From Leptobrachium leishanense (Eukaryota > Chordata > Amphibia > Anura > Megophryidae): 64,000 bases of DNA. The position numbers and the translations under genes are program-made. Of the stretch, positions 11,270 through 21,967 are shown piece by piece (positions within the stretch are counted from its first letter, which is position 1; every line of letters starts with the position of its first letter). The stretch lies in NCBI GenBank assembly GCA_009667805.1, contig CM019072.1, positions 33,783,519 through 33,847,518 of the forward strand, read 5' to 3'. Under the pieces are notes generated by a model, which worked only from the letters and a program-made list of their open reading frames with translations, had not been told where the DNA came from and made no database searches.

Positions 11270-12638
11270 GTTATTCAAAGAGATCCGAATTGGGTCCGAA
11301 AGCTAACTGAACACTGAAATTCAGCGTACGGTTACCTTTCCTGGCCATTCGGCTATCCAGAAAGCAGGCAGTTCGCCAAATGTTGGCGAATTGCCTGCAC
11401 ATACGGTGCCTGTTTGGTGCCTGTTCGAGGGCAGTGAAATCCCCATAGAGAAGCAATGCTTTGTCTATTCAGAGAACACAAACCAGCAGTGAAAAGTTGC
11501 CGAAACGCCCTGCCATTCGGTTGCTTCATTCGACAGGTTTATTCAGGCGAATCCCATAGGCTTCAATGTTAAAAATATTCCCGTTTTAATGCAATATCTA
11601 ATAAACCATTGATTATAATATTCTGCAGTAAAAAGTCTCTTTATTTATAGATTTTTTAGGATCTTTTAGGCATTTTTTGGGGATTTTTTGCAAAATAAAA
11701 AATTTCCGATTTTTTTTACATTTTATTTTAAACTCTTTTTCTTTTGTCTGTAACAGCCCTTTTTATTATCATTCATTGGATTTTATGTGTAAATTTCAGA
11801 CATTTTCGCTCAGTAGTTTCTTTGCAAACAGCGTTTCACTTTTCAAATATTCAAGCAAACTGTTTTTTTTTCTCACTCCATTCGTCTGCGGTGTCGGGTT
11901 TTTCCGGCGGCTGCTCTGCGCTATGATCGGCTCCTGCTTGGGTTTCTTCGGTGTGTTCGGCGGGGTTAATCCAGATGTTTTTGCGGGTTTCAGTGTGCAT
12001 TCGCCTGGGTTTTGCGGTGAGTGTTCATCGGGTTTTCGTCGGGTTTTCCCTGCACTACGACGGCCCTGTGGTGCTTATCGAATACACCGCAGGGTCGCCG
12101 AAATGGGATCGCCAAATCAAGCCGAATTGAAGAGGACGAAAAGTCACCGAACGTGCGGTGACTAAGGCTAGGTTCAGACGAGCGTGATTTCTACGGACTG
12201 TACGTCCTTGCACACGGACGTACGTCAGTACGGAAGACACAGTAGTGGTCACACAGTCCGTTTATTCACTGACGTATATTTTGACGGATGTAGGAGGGAA
12301 AATAAATTAAAAAGCAAAACCATTTTGTCCGTGAAAAATGCTGGACGTATAAATGCAGTCCGTCTGACCACGTTCCATCACTCACACACAAAGCTATGCA
12401 GACGTTGCGGACGCAGCGCACTTTGTGCGGCCGTTCTAGGGGTTGTACGTTCTTGCCTGCCTTGCGTCCGTTTGCCGCGGCCGTTGTGCGTCCACAGTTC
12501 AGTGCGGACGTACTTCATGTGTCAGGCTCCAATGGACTTACTTTCATGCTATCACGGACGTACTTTTAGGCGCAATCACGGACGTGAACACTACACTCGT
12601 CTGACCCCAGCCTTATTGTTTCTCTTTGAATAACCTTG
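11270..12638. repeat. GGTTATTC-family copy with nested MITE
   Basis: Starts AGGTTATTCAAAGAG and ends CTCTTTGAATAACCT. It is the inverse orientation of the subfamily at 1-829. A Harbinger-type MITE (12166-12612) sits near its right end; removing it leaves a roughly 920-bp element typical of the family. Open frames inside, such as the 162-codon one at 11677, run through low-complexity T-rich sequence and are not credible genes. Confidence 0.65.
12166..12612. mobile_element. PIF/Harbinger-type MITE, GGCTAGGGTCAGACGAGCG family
   Basis: 447 bp with ends GGCTAGGTTCAGACGAGCG and CTCGTCTGACCCCAGCC. The flanks are TAA on the left and TTA on the right, one base off an exact TSD, probably by mutation. 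The interior has repeated GGACGTAC and short inverted segments. It gives the uninterrupted reference for the copy at 55828-57537, showing that a PLE is inserted in the latter. Confidence 0.75.
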
Positions 12639-12934
12639 TATGAATTATATAATTCTATTAATAGAAAAGAATCAAAAACAAACACCCCCCCAATAAAAAA
12701 AGACAAACTACATCACCCCATTAACCCTATAAAAATATCTTCCTGTAAAATTCAAGGAGACCAAATTTTATAATATACTGTAAATAAATAATAGGTATTA
12801 GACGTTAACTCATCTAAAATTCTAATCTCCTAGATTCTAATGAGTGTATACTGAAAAGATGGTCGTTTAGGACGTTACCAATGTTTAGAGTTAACCTGTA
12901 GGTGAGCCAAGAACATCTTGACCACGAGCTTATA

Positions 12935-13787
12935 GGGGGTTATTCAGAGAGCACCGAAATGTCGCCGAAATTTCAATGCTCTCTCGTTTTCCGCACTTCG
13001 GGGAATCAAAGTTCCCCACCCTGCGCTGAATTCAGCATTCACTGCAGGGTCCCCGGAGTCCAGGGAAAACCCGCTGCAGACCCGCTGCAAACCTGGGCAA
13101 TCCCGCTGAACACCTGCCAAAAACCCACTGGAACCACCGGAAAAACCACTCCAGAAAAAGCCGCCGGGGCGAAGAATACAGTGCGGACCAGCCGCCAGAA
13201 AAAGCTGATAAGCTGACGAACTGGGTAAAAAAAAAAAAACAATACACTTGAAAGTATCAATATTGAAACGCTGTTTGTAAAAAAACTACTGAACGAAAAT
13301 GTCTGGAGATGACACATAAGATCCTATAAATGATAATAAAAAGGTCTGTTGAACTGAAAAATTATGTTGCAGAAAAAATCTCCAAAAATGCCTAAAAGAT
13401 CCTAAAAAAAATCAATAAATAAAGAGATTTTTTACTGCAGATTAAAATAATAAACGGTTTGTTAGATATTAGATTAAAACGGGAATATTTTTAACATTGA
13501 CGTCTATAGGGTTCGCCTGAATAAACCTGCTGAACGAAAGCACCGAACAGCAGGGCATTTCACTGACATTTCTCTACTGTTCGGTGTCTCTGAATAGATT
13601 AACCATTGCTTCTCTCTGGGGGATTTCACTGCCGTCGAACAGGCATCGTACTGGTTGGCAGTTCGCCAGAATTTGGCAAACTGCCTGCACTCTGAATAGC
13701 CGAATGGCCCCTCAAATGTCCCCGTACGGGGAAATTCACTGTTCAGTGACATTTCGGGGCCAGATCGGCTCTCTCTGAATAACCCCC
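12935..13787. repeat. GGTTATTC-family copy, both ends present
   Basis: 853 bp from GGGGGTTATTCAGAGAGC to GCTCTCTCTGAATAACCCCC. A subterminal hairpin (GCACCGAAATGTCGCC..) follows the left end. TATA lies outside both ends, but because TATA is self-complementary it cannot be told whether this is a TSD or an extension of the TIR. Similar ambiguity affects the copies at 24940 and 30048. Confidence 0.7.
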
Positions 13788-15117
13788 TATAGTATGGCTT
13801 ACAGTTGTATTCAAAATTATTCAACCCCCAATGCTGTAAAGGGTTTTAGGGAATTTAGTGTACATTTGTAATTGTATTCAGAATGAAATCCTACAAGGAC
13901 TTTTTAAAGAACCATATGCAACTAAAATGACATCAATTGGTTTTGTAATACAGTAGTAAATGTTTCTTTTGTGAATTCTTCATTGACACAATTATTCAAC
14001 CCCTTAAAGACTACCACTCTGAAGAACAGAGGTTCATTCAAGTGTTTTCAATCAGGTATTGAAAACACCTGTGGATGTCACGGAGCAGCAATAAAGCATA
14101 ATAAGCACCAATTAGGCAGCTTTAAAATGACTGTGATACTCAGCTCCTTCTAGACATTTACTGGTGTGGTTACAAACATGGTGAAGTCAAGAGAATGGTC
14201 CAGGAAGACAAGAGAAGAGGTGATTACTCTTCACAGGAAGGGCAATGGCTATAAGAAGATTGCAAAGATATTAAACATACCAAGAGAGACCATAGGAAGC
14301 ATCATTCGCAAATTCAAGGCAAAGGGCACTGTTGAAACGCTACCTGGTCGTGGCGGAAAGAAGATGCTGACTTCGACTGCTGTGCGCTACCTGAAGCGTA
14401 GAGTGGAGAAAAGTCCCCGTGTGACTGCTGAGGAACTGAGAAAAGATTTGTCAGATGTGGGTACTGAAGTTTCAGCTCAGACAATACGGCGCACACTGCG
14501 TAATGAAGGCCTCCATGCCAGAACTCCCAGGCGCACCCCCTTGCTGTCTCCAAAGAATAAGAAGAGTCGACTGCAGTATGCCAAAAGTCATGTGGACAAA
14601 CCACAGAAGTTTTGGGATAGTGTTCTGTGGACTGATGAAACAAAATTAGAACTGTTTGGGCCCATGGATCAACGCTATGTTTGGAGGAGGAAGAACAAGG
14701 CCTATGAAGAAAAGAACACCTTGCCTACTGTGAAGCATGGCGGGGGGTCAATCATGCTTTGGGGCTTTTTGCTTCTGCAGGTACAGGGAAGCTTCAGCGT
14801 GTGCAAGGTACCATGAATTCTCTTCAGTACCAGGAGATATTGGATGACAATGTGATGCAGTCCGTCACAAACCTGAGGCTTGGGAGACGTTGGACCTTTC
14901 AACAGGACAATGATCCCAAGCATACCTCCAAGTCCACTAGAGCATGGTTGCAGATTAAAGGCTGGAACATTTTGGAGTGGCCATCGTAGTCACCTGACTT
15001 AAATCCGATTGAGAACCTCTGGTGGGACTTAAAGAAAGCAGTTGCAGTGCGCAAGCCTAAGAATGTGACTGAACTGGAGGCTTTTGCCCATGACGAATGG
15101 GCGAAGATACCCGTAGA

Positions 15118-16862
15118 CAGGGGCGGATCCAGGGGGGGGCAACGGGGCAATTCCCCCCCCCGAGATTCTGATTCTGAGAAATTTACTTTTACTGCCCCTT
15201 TCATCTCAGCAACAGACTTAGCATTGCCGGGCTGGCCAAACTGAAGCAGCGCGCGCCGCCACCCGTGGCGCGCACTGCCTGCCTGCCCTGCCCATTATCA
15301 TCTCTCTGTCACTCACTGTCTGACTGTAGTGTGTGCTGTGCTGTCTAAAAATTTTTGTCCGCTCCGCTCATAGCCCTCACTCACGGCGGGCCACGCTGGC
15401 TGCTGGCAGTGCTGGGCCAGCCCAGGCTTGCCGCCAGCGCCGGCCTGGCCCGCCGCACTGACTCAAAGCGAGCGAGGAGGAGGCGGCAGCGAACAGGAAG
15501 AACAGGAAGTGAGGCAAGCGCCAGCCATGCCCAGCAGCCCAGCCCCACGTCACTAGCTCAGTCACGTGTCAATCTGGGGCGGGCGCTGGACTGGTGACGT
15601 GGTCACATGGTGAGTGTCACATGGGCGGGAAAGCTAGCAGGAGCAGGAGGCGCCACATTGTCTCTGGCTCTGCTGCACACAGTGCAGCAGCCTGTGCCCT
15701 GCTGTGTGCTCAGCTCTGCTGCTGCGCAGCTGAGCAGCCTGCCACCAGTCAGTGTCATGAGTGAGTGCTGTGGCTAAGTCCGCTGGCCTGCTGCGAGTGC
15801 GTGCGCACGCCACTCGCACAGCGTCAGCGGCACAGTCACACTGCACTCGAGTGACTGAGAGACACTGAAGAGAAGACACTGTCAGTCAGACTCCGGTGAG
15901 TGAATGATAATTAATGGTGGTGTGATTGTGCCTGCCTGCCCTCATCTTCTTGCCCTGCCTGCAGCCAGTGCCACTGCCTAGTGCCCAGGCCAGGGCCCAG
16001 TGCCCACCCAGTGACTCCACGGTCCTCCTCAGCAGCAGCTCAGTCTGACTCTGCTCAGACCGCTCAGTCTGTGTGAGTGTGTCATCCTTCCTCATCTGTT
16101 GATCGGGCCGAGCGGCCGCCCGAGCCGAGTCTCTCCTCGAGAGTGAGACCGAGTGACCCACTGACAGTGACTGAGTGTCCTCCAGACTCCAGAGTGACCT
16201 GACCAGTCCATTTCATTCCAGTCCATGTCTCCATGATCATGTCATCATGATCAGATTCCAGCCCAAGCAGGCCCCCCCTGACCTGGCTGGCGGCCCAGCT
16301 TTGCCCCCAAGTTCCTCCCAGTGACTCAACTCAAGGCAAGCAGGTTACTACCATTAAGGCACTACCTCTCTCCTGGGCCTGGTCCTGCGGTTATGGTACC
16401 TGGCTGGGGTGGGGGGGGGTGTCACTGAATGAACCCAGCAGCCAGGAAGGAACTTGTTTTGTATAGATCTCATGGTTGGCAGTGGCTCCCTGATGTTTGG
16501 GAACTACATTTCCCATCCCATGTGGCCCAGTCACCCATTAGGAAGACTGAGCCACATGTGAAATGTAGTTCTCACAACGAAATAATATAACTGTAGTACT
16601 GCAAATAGAAATGCAGAGAAATGTATATTTCTTTAAACGTAATGTATATTTCTTTAAATGTGTAATGTATATTTCTTTATTAATAGTACCTGTCACAAAC
16701 ATACCACATGCGAAAAAAACAATATAATAATCATCACATAAGTGCAGTCATAAAACACAAAAGAGACTGTATGATACGTTAAATAAAGTATTTCAGTTCT
16801 GTAAGCAACACCTTATTTTCAGTCATTGCCCCTCCCGAGACTAGGCTCTGGATCCGCCCCTG
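15118..16862. mobile_element. non-autonomous hAT, CAGGGGCGGATCCAG ends
   Basis: 1745 bp with perfect 15-bp TIRs CAGGGGCGGATCCAG, flanked by CCCGTAGA (15110-15117) and CCTGTAGA (16863-16870), an 8-bp TSD with one change. Copy 2 of the Tc1 element carries the empty site with a single CCCGTAGA. The termini match the 44347-48285 hAT through about 50 bp at each end, yet the interiors are unrelated: here a GC-rich first two-thirds and an A/T-rich last third, with no tandem array. Open frames inside are short and without motifs. Confidence 0.92.
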
Positions 16863-17094
16863 CCTGTAGATCGCTGCAAGACACTTGTGTCAAGCTATGC
16901 TTCACGTTTAAAAGCTGTTATAACTGTAAAAGGATGTTGTACTAAGTCAGTGGCGTAGCGTGGGGGGTGCTGGGGGGGCCGTGGCCTCGGGCGCAGTTTT
17001 GTTAGGGGCGCATAATTTCAAAAGAAATTTGCGCCCCTAAAACTTGAGGCCCGGACTGACCCGCCAGGCCCTCGGGCACCACCCAAGGGCCCGC

Positions 17095-17362
17095 GGGTTG
17101 AGGGGACCCAGATGCCGGGCAGCAGGAGTGCCTGCCCGGTCCTGAACAGTGAGTCCGTCCGTGTTGAAGGGGATGCGGCTGCGTGCAGGCGGTCACGTGG
17201 TCCGGCTAATCAGGTGGTACTGAGTCTCTGTACCACCTGACTGGCCGGACCGCGTGACCTGCGCACGCACGCAGCCGCCTCCCCTTCAACACGGATGGAC
17301 TCACACGCTGTTCAGGACCGGGCAGGCACTCCCGCTGCCCGGCATCTGGGCCCCCTCAACCC
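17095..17362. repeat. long hairpin (inverted repeat) in hAT
   Basis: Two arms of about 126-133 bp (17095-17220 and 17230-17362) separated by TGAGTCTCT. Paired landmarks: GGTTGAGG(G)GACCCAGATG with CATCTGGGCCCCCTCAACC, CAGTGAGTCCGTCC with GGATGGACTCACACGCTG, and GGTGGTAC with GTACCACC at the tip. The loop TGAGTCTCT and the arm order are the same in the hairpin at 44402-44664. A transcript through here would fold into one long stem. Confidence 0.9.
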
Positions 17363-17370
17363 CTGCTGGA

Positions 17371-18702
17371 TCCGGAGCTGGGGCAATATCCATGTGAGAG
17401 CTGGCTGCCGCTGGGGCAATATCCAGGTGAGAGCTGGGGGCAAATCCATGAGCTGGGGGCAAATCCATGAGCTGGGGCATATCCATGTGTGAGCTGGGGC
17501 AAATCCATGAGCTGGGGCAAATCCCATGAGCTGGGGCAAATCCATGTGTGAGCTGGGGCAAATCCATGTGTGAGCTGGGGCAAATCCCATGAGCTGGGGC
17601 AAATCCATGTGTGAGCTGGGGCAATATCCATGTGTGAGCTGGGGCAATATCCATGTGTGAGCTGGGGCAATATCCATGTGTGAGCTGGGGCAAATCCATG
17701 TGTGAGCTGGGGCAATATCCATGTGTGAGCTTGGGCAATATCCATGTGTGAGCTGGGGCAATATCCATGTGTGAGCTGCGGCATATCCATGGGAGAGCTG
17801 GGGCAAATCCATGTGTGAGCTGGGGGGCATATCCATGGGAGAGCTGGGGCAATATCCATGTGTGAGCTGGGGCATATCCATGTGTGAGCTGGGGCAATAT
17901 CCATGTGTGAGCTGCGGCAATATTCATGTGAAAGCTGGGGCATATCCATGTGTGAGCTGGGGCAATATCCAGGTGTGAGCTGCGGCATATCCATGGGAGA
18001 GCTGTGGCATATCCATGGGAGAGCTGGGGCAATATCCATGTGTGAGCTGGGGCAATATTCATGTGAGAGCTGGGGCAATATCCATGTGTGAGCTGCGGCA
18101 TATCCATGGGAGAGCTGCGGTATATCCATGGGAGAGCTGGGGCAATATCCATGTGTGAGCTGGGGCAATATCCATGTGAGAGCTGGGGCAATATCCATGT
18201 GTGAGCTGGGGCAATATCCATGGGAGAGGTGGGGCAATATCCATGTGTGAGCTGGGGCAATATCCATGTGTGAGCTGGGGCATATCCATGTGTGAGCTGG
18301 GGCAATATCCATGTGTGAGCTAGGGCATATCCATATGAGAGCTGGGGCAATATCTATGTGAGAGCTGGGGCAATATCTATGTGAGAGCTGGGGCAATATC
18401 CATGTGTGAGCTGGGGCAATATCCATGTGAGAGCTGGGGCAATATCTATGTGAGAGCTGGGGCAATATCCATGTGTGAGCTGGGGCAATATCCATGTGTT
18501 AGCTGGGGCAATATCCATGTGTGAGCTGGGGGGCATATCCATGTGTGAGCTGGGGCAATATCCATGTGAGAGCTGGGGCAATATCCATGTGTGAGATGGG
18601 GCAATATCCATGTGAGAGCTGGGGCAATATCCATGTGTGAGCTGGGGCAATATCCATGTGTTAGCTGGGGCAATATTCATATGAGAGCTGGGGCAATATT
18701 GA
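17371..18702. repeat. 23-bp minisatellite (GCTGGGGCAATATCCATGTGTGA)n-type array
   Basis: Over 50 units, mostly 23 bp, with core GCTGGGGCAATATCCATG and variants AAATCCATG and CATATCCATG. The minus strand lacks stops in all three frames over long stretches, giving artefactual frames of 349 and 379 codons with an HGYCPSS-type repeat. The same core, with shorter units, fills 44670-47717. Confidence 0.95.
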
Positions 18703-19099
18703 TAACGTGTCCACAGGTTCAGGTTGGGGGGGCACACAATTCTTGGCTGGCCCCGGGCGCTGACAACCCACGCTACGCCACTGTACTAAGTACTAAGATT
18801 GAATGTCACTTGGGGGTTGAATAAAACTGATAATGATGTGAGCACAGAAAAGACATTTGTGGTTATTTCATTATAAATGTTATGTTATATTTGTCTGACC
18901 TACACGTGCCTCTTTGATTTAATTGTAAGCAAGATGACTGAATGATCAAAATCAATGTCAAACTGGCCAAAACACTCAATTTCAGTGGGGGGTGAATAAT
19001 TTTGAACACAACTGTATATAAAAAATTGCTAGATATTCTGTATATCACGTTTTTAAAAAAAATTAGAGCTATATTACATAGTATGTGCTAATGTAGTAT

Positions 19100-19865
19100 C
19101 TCGACCTGTAATCGTTAGCGCCAGCATTAGTAAGTTTAACATCTGGCATTGATATTCCGATCTTGACGCTAACGTGGGAGGAAAAAGTTTTGTGCCACGC
19201 AGCTTGCTCGAGCTTACTGTACTTTGCGCTCCCCGTGTCAGGTATAGGAGACGCTATCTATTTTTTGCGTCTTGACAAGTGAGTTATTACAAAGTGCTGG
19301 CACAATTTACAGTCGGTAAATTAAAATTTATGCCACCTCCTAAAAGCTGTTGCTAAATAATTCCGCAAATGCAAAATCATTTAACATGGTCTACACCCCA
19401 TCCCCATTAAATCCTATACTCACCTCTAATCCTGCGGCAGAAAGGGCAGCCCGATCCGCCGCTTCTTCTTACCCAGAGCAGAGAGAGACTGGGAACAAGT
19501 AATTCCGAGTCACCCTCCACGATCACTCTGTGGCGCGGTTCGATCTCGCGCAGCCCTCGCTTCCCAGAAGTACAAGCCTCCATGGAGTCCTATGGACTCC
19601 AGGAGCTGATACTCGCGGAGGCGCAGTAGCACTACTGCGACAATCAGGGAGGTTATTTCGGGGAGAGGTGCTGAGATACTCACCTCTTATCCAACGGTGA
19701 AAAGGGTGGCCTGATCCGCCACTTCTTCTCGCCGGGAGCAGAGGGAGGCTGGGAACAAATAGCTCTGGAATATGACGTTAACATGGAGATGGTAAGGGAA
19801 TATCTGCATGTGCACATTATACTGCTCACCGTCTCCATGTTAGCGTCAAGAACAGAATAAGACCC
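19100..19865. repeat. hairpin-rich repeat related to 26441-27100
   Basis: Contains CTTTGCGCTCCCCGTGTCAG, an internal duplication of an ATCCGCCGCTTCTTCT / GGGAACAA segment (near 19450 and 19700), and ends with TTAGCGTCAAGAACAGA complementary to TCTTGACGCTAACG near 19165. The related sequence at 26441-27100 shares the CTTTGCGCTCCC motif and the GAGGTGAGTATCT segment. It is probably a non-autonomous DNA element; exact ends and TSD were not resolved. Confidence 0.45.
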
Positions 19866-20159
19866 TTAATGGTTAAGGCTTGATTCTTTTATAAAAAGTC
19901 TTCCTAAGTCCAGTCTGTGGCAACACATGTGTTAGAAGCACAAACATATACGGTATATATATATAAAAAGACGAAGATGGTAATAGGAGAAAAGAGCAAC
20001 CAGGAAAATGGAAATATGTCTATAGAAGGTAGAAGAAGGTACCAGCCTTCTGGGTGTATGCAGTGGCATCACAAGGGGGGGGCGGGGGTGCGGCTCGCAC
20101 TGGGTGACACTCAAATAAATAAATATATTTTTTTTTTTTAAAAAAAAATTTGCGCAAAA

Positions 20160-20222
20160 ATATTTTGCCAGGAAGGATACATTTGAGATTTCTCTCATTT
20201 TCAAGTATGTCCTGGGTAGGCA
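20160..20222 (-). repeat. SINE/LINE tail fragment
   Basis: TTTTGCCAGGAAGGATACAT through CAAGTATGTCCTGGGT, the tail shared with the SINEs at 49147 and 51160. Confidence 0.6.
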
Positions 20223-20269
20223 AGGCCTAAGCTGGCACTTTCCAGGGGGCGGCAAAAAAACAGCCACTA

Positions 20270-20835
20270 AAGGGGATATTCACTGAGCAACGAAATGACA
20301 CAGACATTTCAGTGTTCTGTTGTTCTGCGCACTTTGGGGAATCAAATTTCCCCTGTGAATTCACCGCAGCGTCCCTGAAGTGCAGGGAGTCAGCCACCGA
20401 ATGCTGCCGCAAACCCGTTAGCCTGCTGTTTTAAAAAGAACTACTTAACGAAAATGTCTGGGATTAACATATAAGATCCTATGAATGATAATAAAAAGGT
20501 CTATTACAGAAAAAAGAAAAAACGCTATTAGAATTTTTTTTTTGTTTTTTGAAAAATGCCTAAAAGATACTAAAAAAATAAATAAATCAATAAATAAAGA
20601 GCTTTTTACTACAGATAAAAGGAATAACGGTTTATTAGATATTGGATAAAAACGGGAATATTTTTAACATTGAAACCTATGGTGTTCGCCTGAATAAACC
20701 TGCTGAATGAAACCAACGGACATCAGGACATTTCTCTGCTGTTCGGTGTCTCTGAACAGATTAACCATTGCTTCTCTATGGGGACTTTCACTGTCTTCGA
20801 ACAGGCATCGTACTTGCTGGCAGTTCGCCAAAATT
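20270..20835. repeat. GGTTATTC-family copy, truncated, inside hAT
   Basis: Left end is altered (GGGGATATTCACTGAG), followed by the family's A/T-rich centre and the GGCAGTTCGCCAAAATTTG motif; the right end is replaced by the minisatellite. Confidence 0.6.
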
Positions 20836-20837
20836 TG

Positions 20838-20995
20838 TATGTGAGCTGCACAGCAATAAACCTCACAGTAAAGTGCGCTGTGTATGAGCGTATCACAGAA
20901 TCCACAGCAATAAACCTCACAGTAAAGTGCGCTGTGTATGAGCGTATCACAGAATCCACAGCAATAAACCTCACAGTAAAGTGCGCTGTGTATGA
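20838..20995. repeat. 55-bp minisatellite, three units, inside hAT
   Basis: CACAGCAATAAACCTCACAG plus GCGCTGTGTATGAGCGTATC, the inverse orientation of the array at 9132-9772, about 56 bp per unit. Confidence 0.85.
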
Positions 20996-21659
20996 ACATT
21001 CAGTGTTATATGGGAGTACTGAGTTATGAGTAAGAGTAGTTAAAAGAAGAAACCCTAAAACTCAGGGGGGGGGGTGACACCATGAGTTACCGCACCGGGT
21101 GACACCAACCCTAGCGACGTCACTGGGTGTATGGGGGTAACCCATAGCTCAAGTACAAAATATATGCAGAGGGCTGGTGTATAAAGGTATAAAATCTTAA
21201 CTTTTACTGGAATAGAAATAAAAGTGCATCTAGGAGGCACAAAGTACTGCCAGTATTGCCTTTTGACTGTACTTTGTCAAAACCGGACAGGCTCACATTA
21301 ACTGCGATATCCCACCAGTGGATGAATATTGCACTGGTTTTAAAAATCAAGGTCATATCGCATCCCTTTATGAGATATCGCAGCAGCAGGTACTGACCCC
21401 CCTCCATTGGTGGGTGCCACTGTTTTCAGCCTTCATGAACGATGCTTACTGAGAGCTGAAATGTTGTACTGCAGGATTGGCCCTCAGTGGTAACATTGGG
21501 GTGCTGAATTGTCAGTCAATGTGCCAGCCTACGATGGGGTGCACGGAGTGAGATGAATGTATTTCTGTAGGAGTCATTCTACTCCCCGCTGTCACTCAGC
21601 ATGGCGGCATGCCACCTGTAGTGAGTGACAGGGACCATGTTTGAAAGGGAATTGATCAT

Positions 21660-21967
21660 TGTTTTATAGTATATATATATATAAACACTTATTATAGTGT
21701 GGAGGCCTTTTATCTCACTTTTTGTCCTCCACTACAACCCTTGTAGATACTGATTGCCCTACGGGTCCCAAGCATCCACTGCAACTGGTCATCATGCCTA
21801 TCTCCTGCTGATGAGGGTTCAACAAACCCGAAACCGTGCTGTCCTAGGAGTGGCTTTGACCAGTTGCATAAACCTTATCTCTGCTAGAAAGCCACAGTGT
21901 GGCATAGCAATGATTTTAGGGTTCTGTGTAATAACAGACCCAGGATGCATAAAAGCGAGACAGATGT
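21660..21967 (+). mobile_element. Penelope-like element terminal region (pLTR fragment)
   Basis: The stretch surrounds a hammerhead-ribozyme motif (21781-21867), which in animals is a characteristic of PLE terminal repeats. It begins with (TA)n and TAAACACTTATTATAGTG and is followed by sequence that continues beyond an unrelated insertion (21968-22973). No reverse-transcriptase frame was found beside it. Assignment to PLEs rests on the ribozyme. Confidence 0.5.
21781..21867 (+). ncRNA. hammerhead ribozyme motif (type I, PLE-like)
   Basis: The conserved core is intact: CTGATGAG at 21808-21815, stem II GGGTT-CAACA-AACCC, GAAAC at 21830-21834, and the cleavage triplet GTC at 21841-21843. Stem III is very short (two pairs), as in retrotransposon hammerheads. 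Stem I pairs CTCCTG with CTAGGAG next to the core (one bulge) and, further out, GCAACTGGTCA (21781-21791) with TGACCAGTTGC (21857-21867), 11 perfect pairs, leaving internal loops of the kind used for tertiary contacts. Predicted self-cleavage is after C21843. Activity is inference. Confidence 0.8.

Larger units (their letters stand above)
16948..18783. mobile_element. non-autonomous hAT with hairpin and minisatellite, CAGTGGCGTAGCG ends
   Basis: 1836 bp, ends CAGTGGCGTAGCGTGGG and the exact complement, flanked by a perfect 8-bp TSD TACTAAGT (16940-16947 and 18784-18791). The empty site is present in Tc1 copy 2. Inside are, in order, a unique ~145-bp segment, a 268-bp hairpin and a 23-bp minisatellite. 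The hairpin and minisatellite are shared with the hAT at 44347-48285, although the terminal sequences of the two differ. No transposase. Confidence 0.93.
14178..18796 (+). pseudogene. Tc1-like DD34E transposase, broken
   Basis: The cut-and-paste transposase begins [14 protein letters not shown], an N-terminal helix-turn-helix (paired-like) domain, with a second one around [13 protein letters not shown]. The catalytic core shows WTDETK (first Asp, about 14630), [10 protein letters not shown] (second Asp) and NPIENLW (Glu), with 34 residues between the second Asp and the Glu. Breaks: a one-base deletion near 14764 (GGGGCTTTTTGC against GGGGCTGTTTTGC in copy 2), an in-frame TAG at 14987-14989 just before SPDLNP, and two hAT insertions. 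The frame ends TKY then TAA at 18794-18796, after the second hAT. The TAG is shared with copy 2. Confidence 0.9.
13802..19014 (+). mobile_element. Tc1-like transposon copy 1, interrupted by two hAT elements
   Basis: Ends CAGTTGTATTCAAAATTATT and its complement, flanked by TA at 13800-13801 and 19015-19016. After removing the hATs at 15118-16862 and 16948-18783 with one copy of each 8-bp TSD, it is about 1.6 kb, the normal size for a Tc1-like element, and matches copy 2 (28382-29993) closely along its length. The uninterrupted copy 2 gives the empty site for both hAT insertions. Confidence 0.93.
20061..21125. mobile_element. non-autonomous hAT carrying other repeats (TSD GGTGTATG)
   Basis: 1065 bp starting CAGTGGCATCACAAGGGG and ending CCTAGCGACGTCACTG, with a perfect 8-bp TSD GGTGTATG at 20053-20060 and 21126-21133. 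GGGTGACAC occurs inside both ends. Its cargo is made of other repeats: a SINE/LINE tail fragment (20160-20222), a truncated GGTTATTC-family copy (20270-20835) and three units of the 55-bp minisatellite (20838-20995). Confidence 0.88.

Noticed and set aside
11677..12165. 162-codon Phe/Ser-rich membrane-like protein
   Set aside because: It translates the T-rich centre of a GGTTATTC repeat and is not conserved in other copies.
15355..16161. Short GC-rich frames as a CpG-island gene
   Set aside because: They lie inside a hAT with TSDs, lack motifs and are not supported by splice-like structure.
17301..18737. Minus-strand frames of 349, 379, 202 and 127 codons
   Set aside because: Same reason: 23-bp minisatellite read in several phases.
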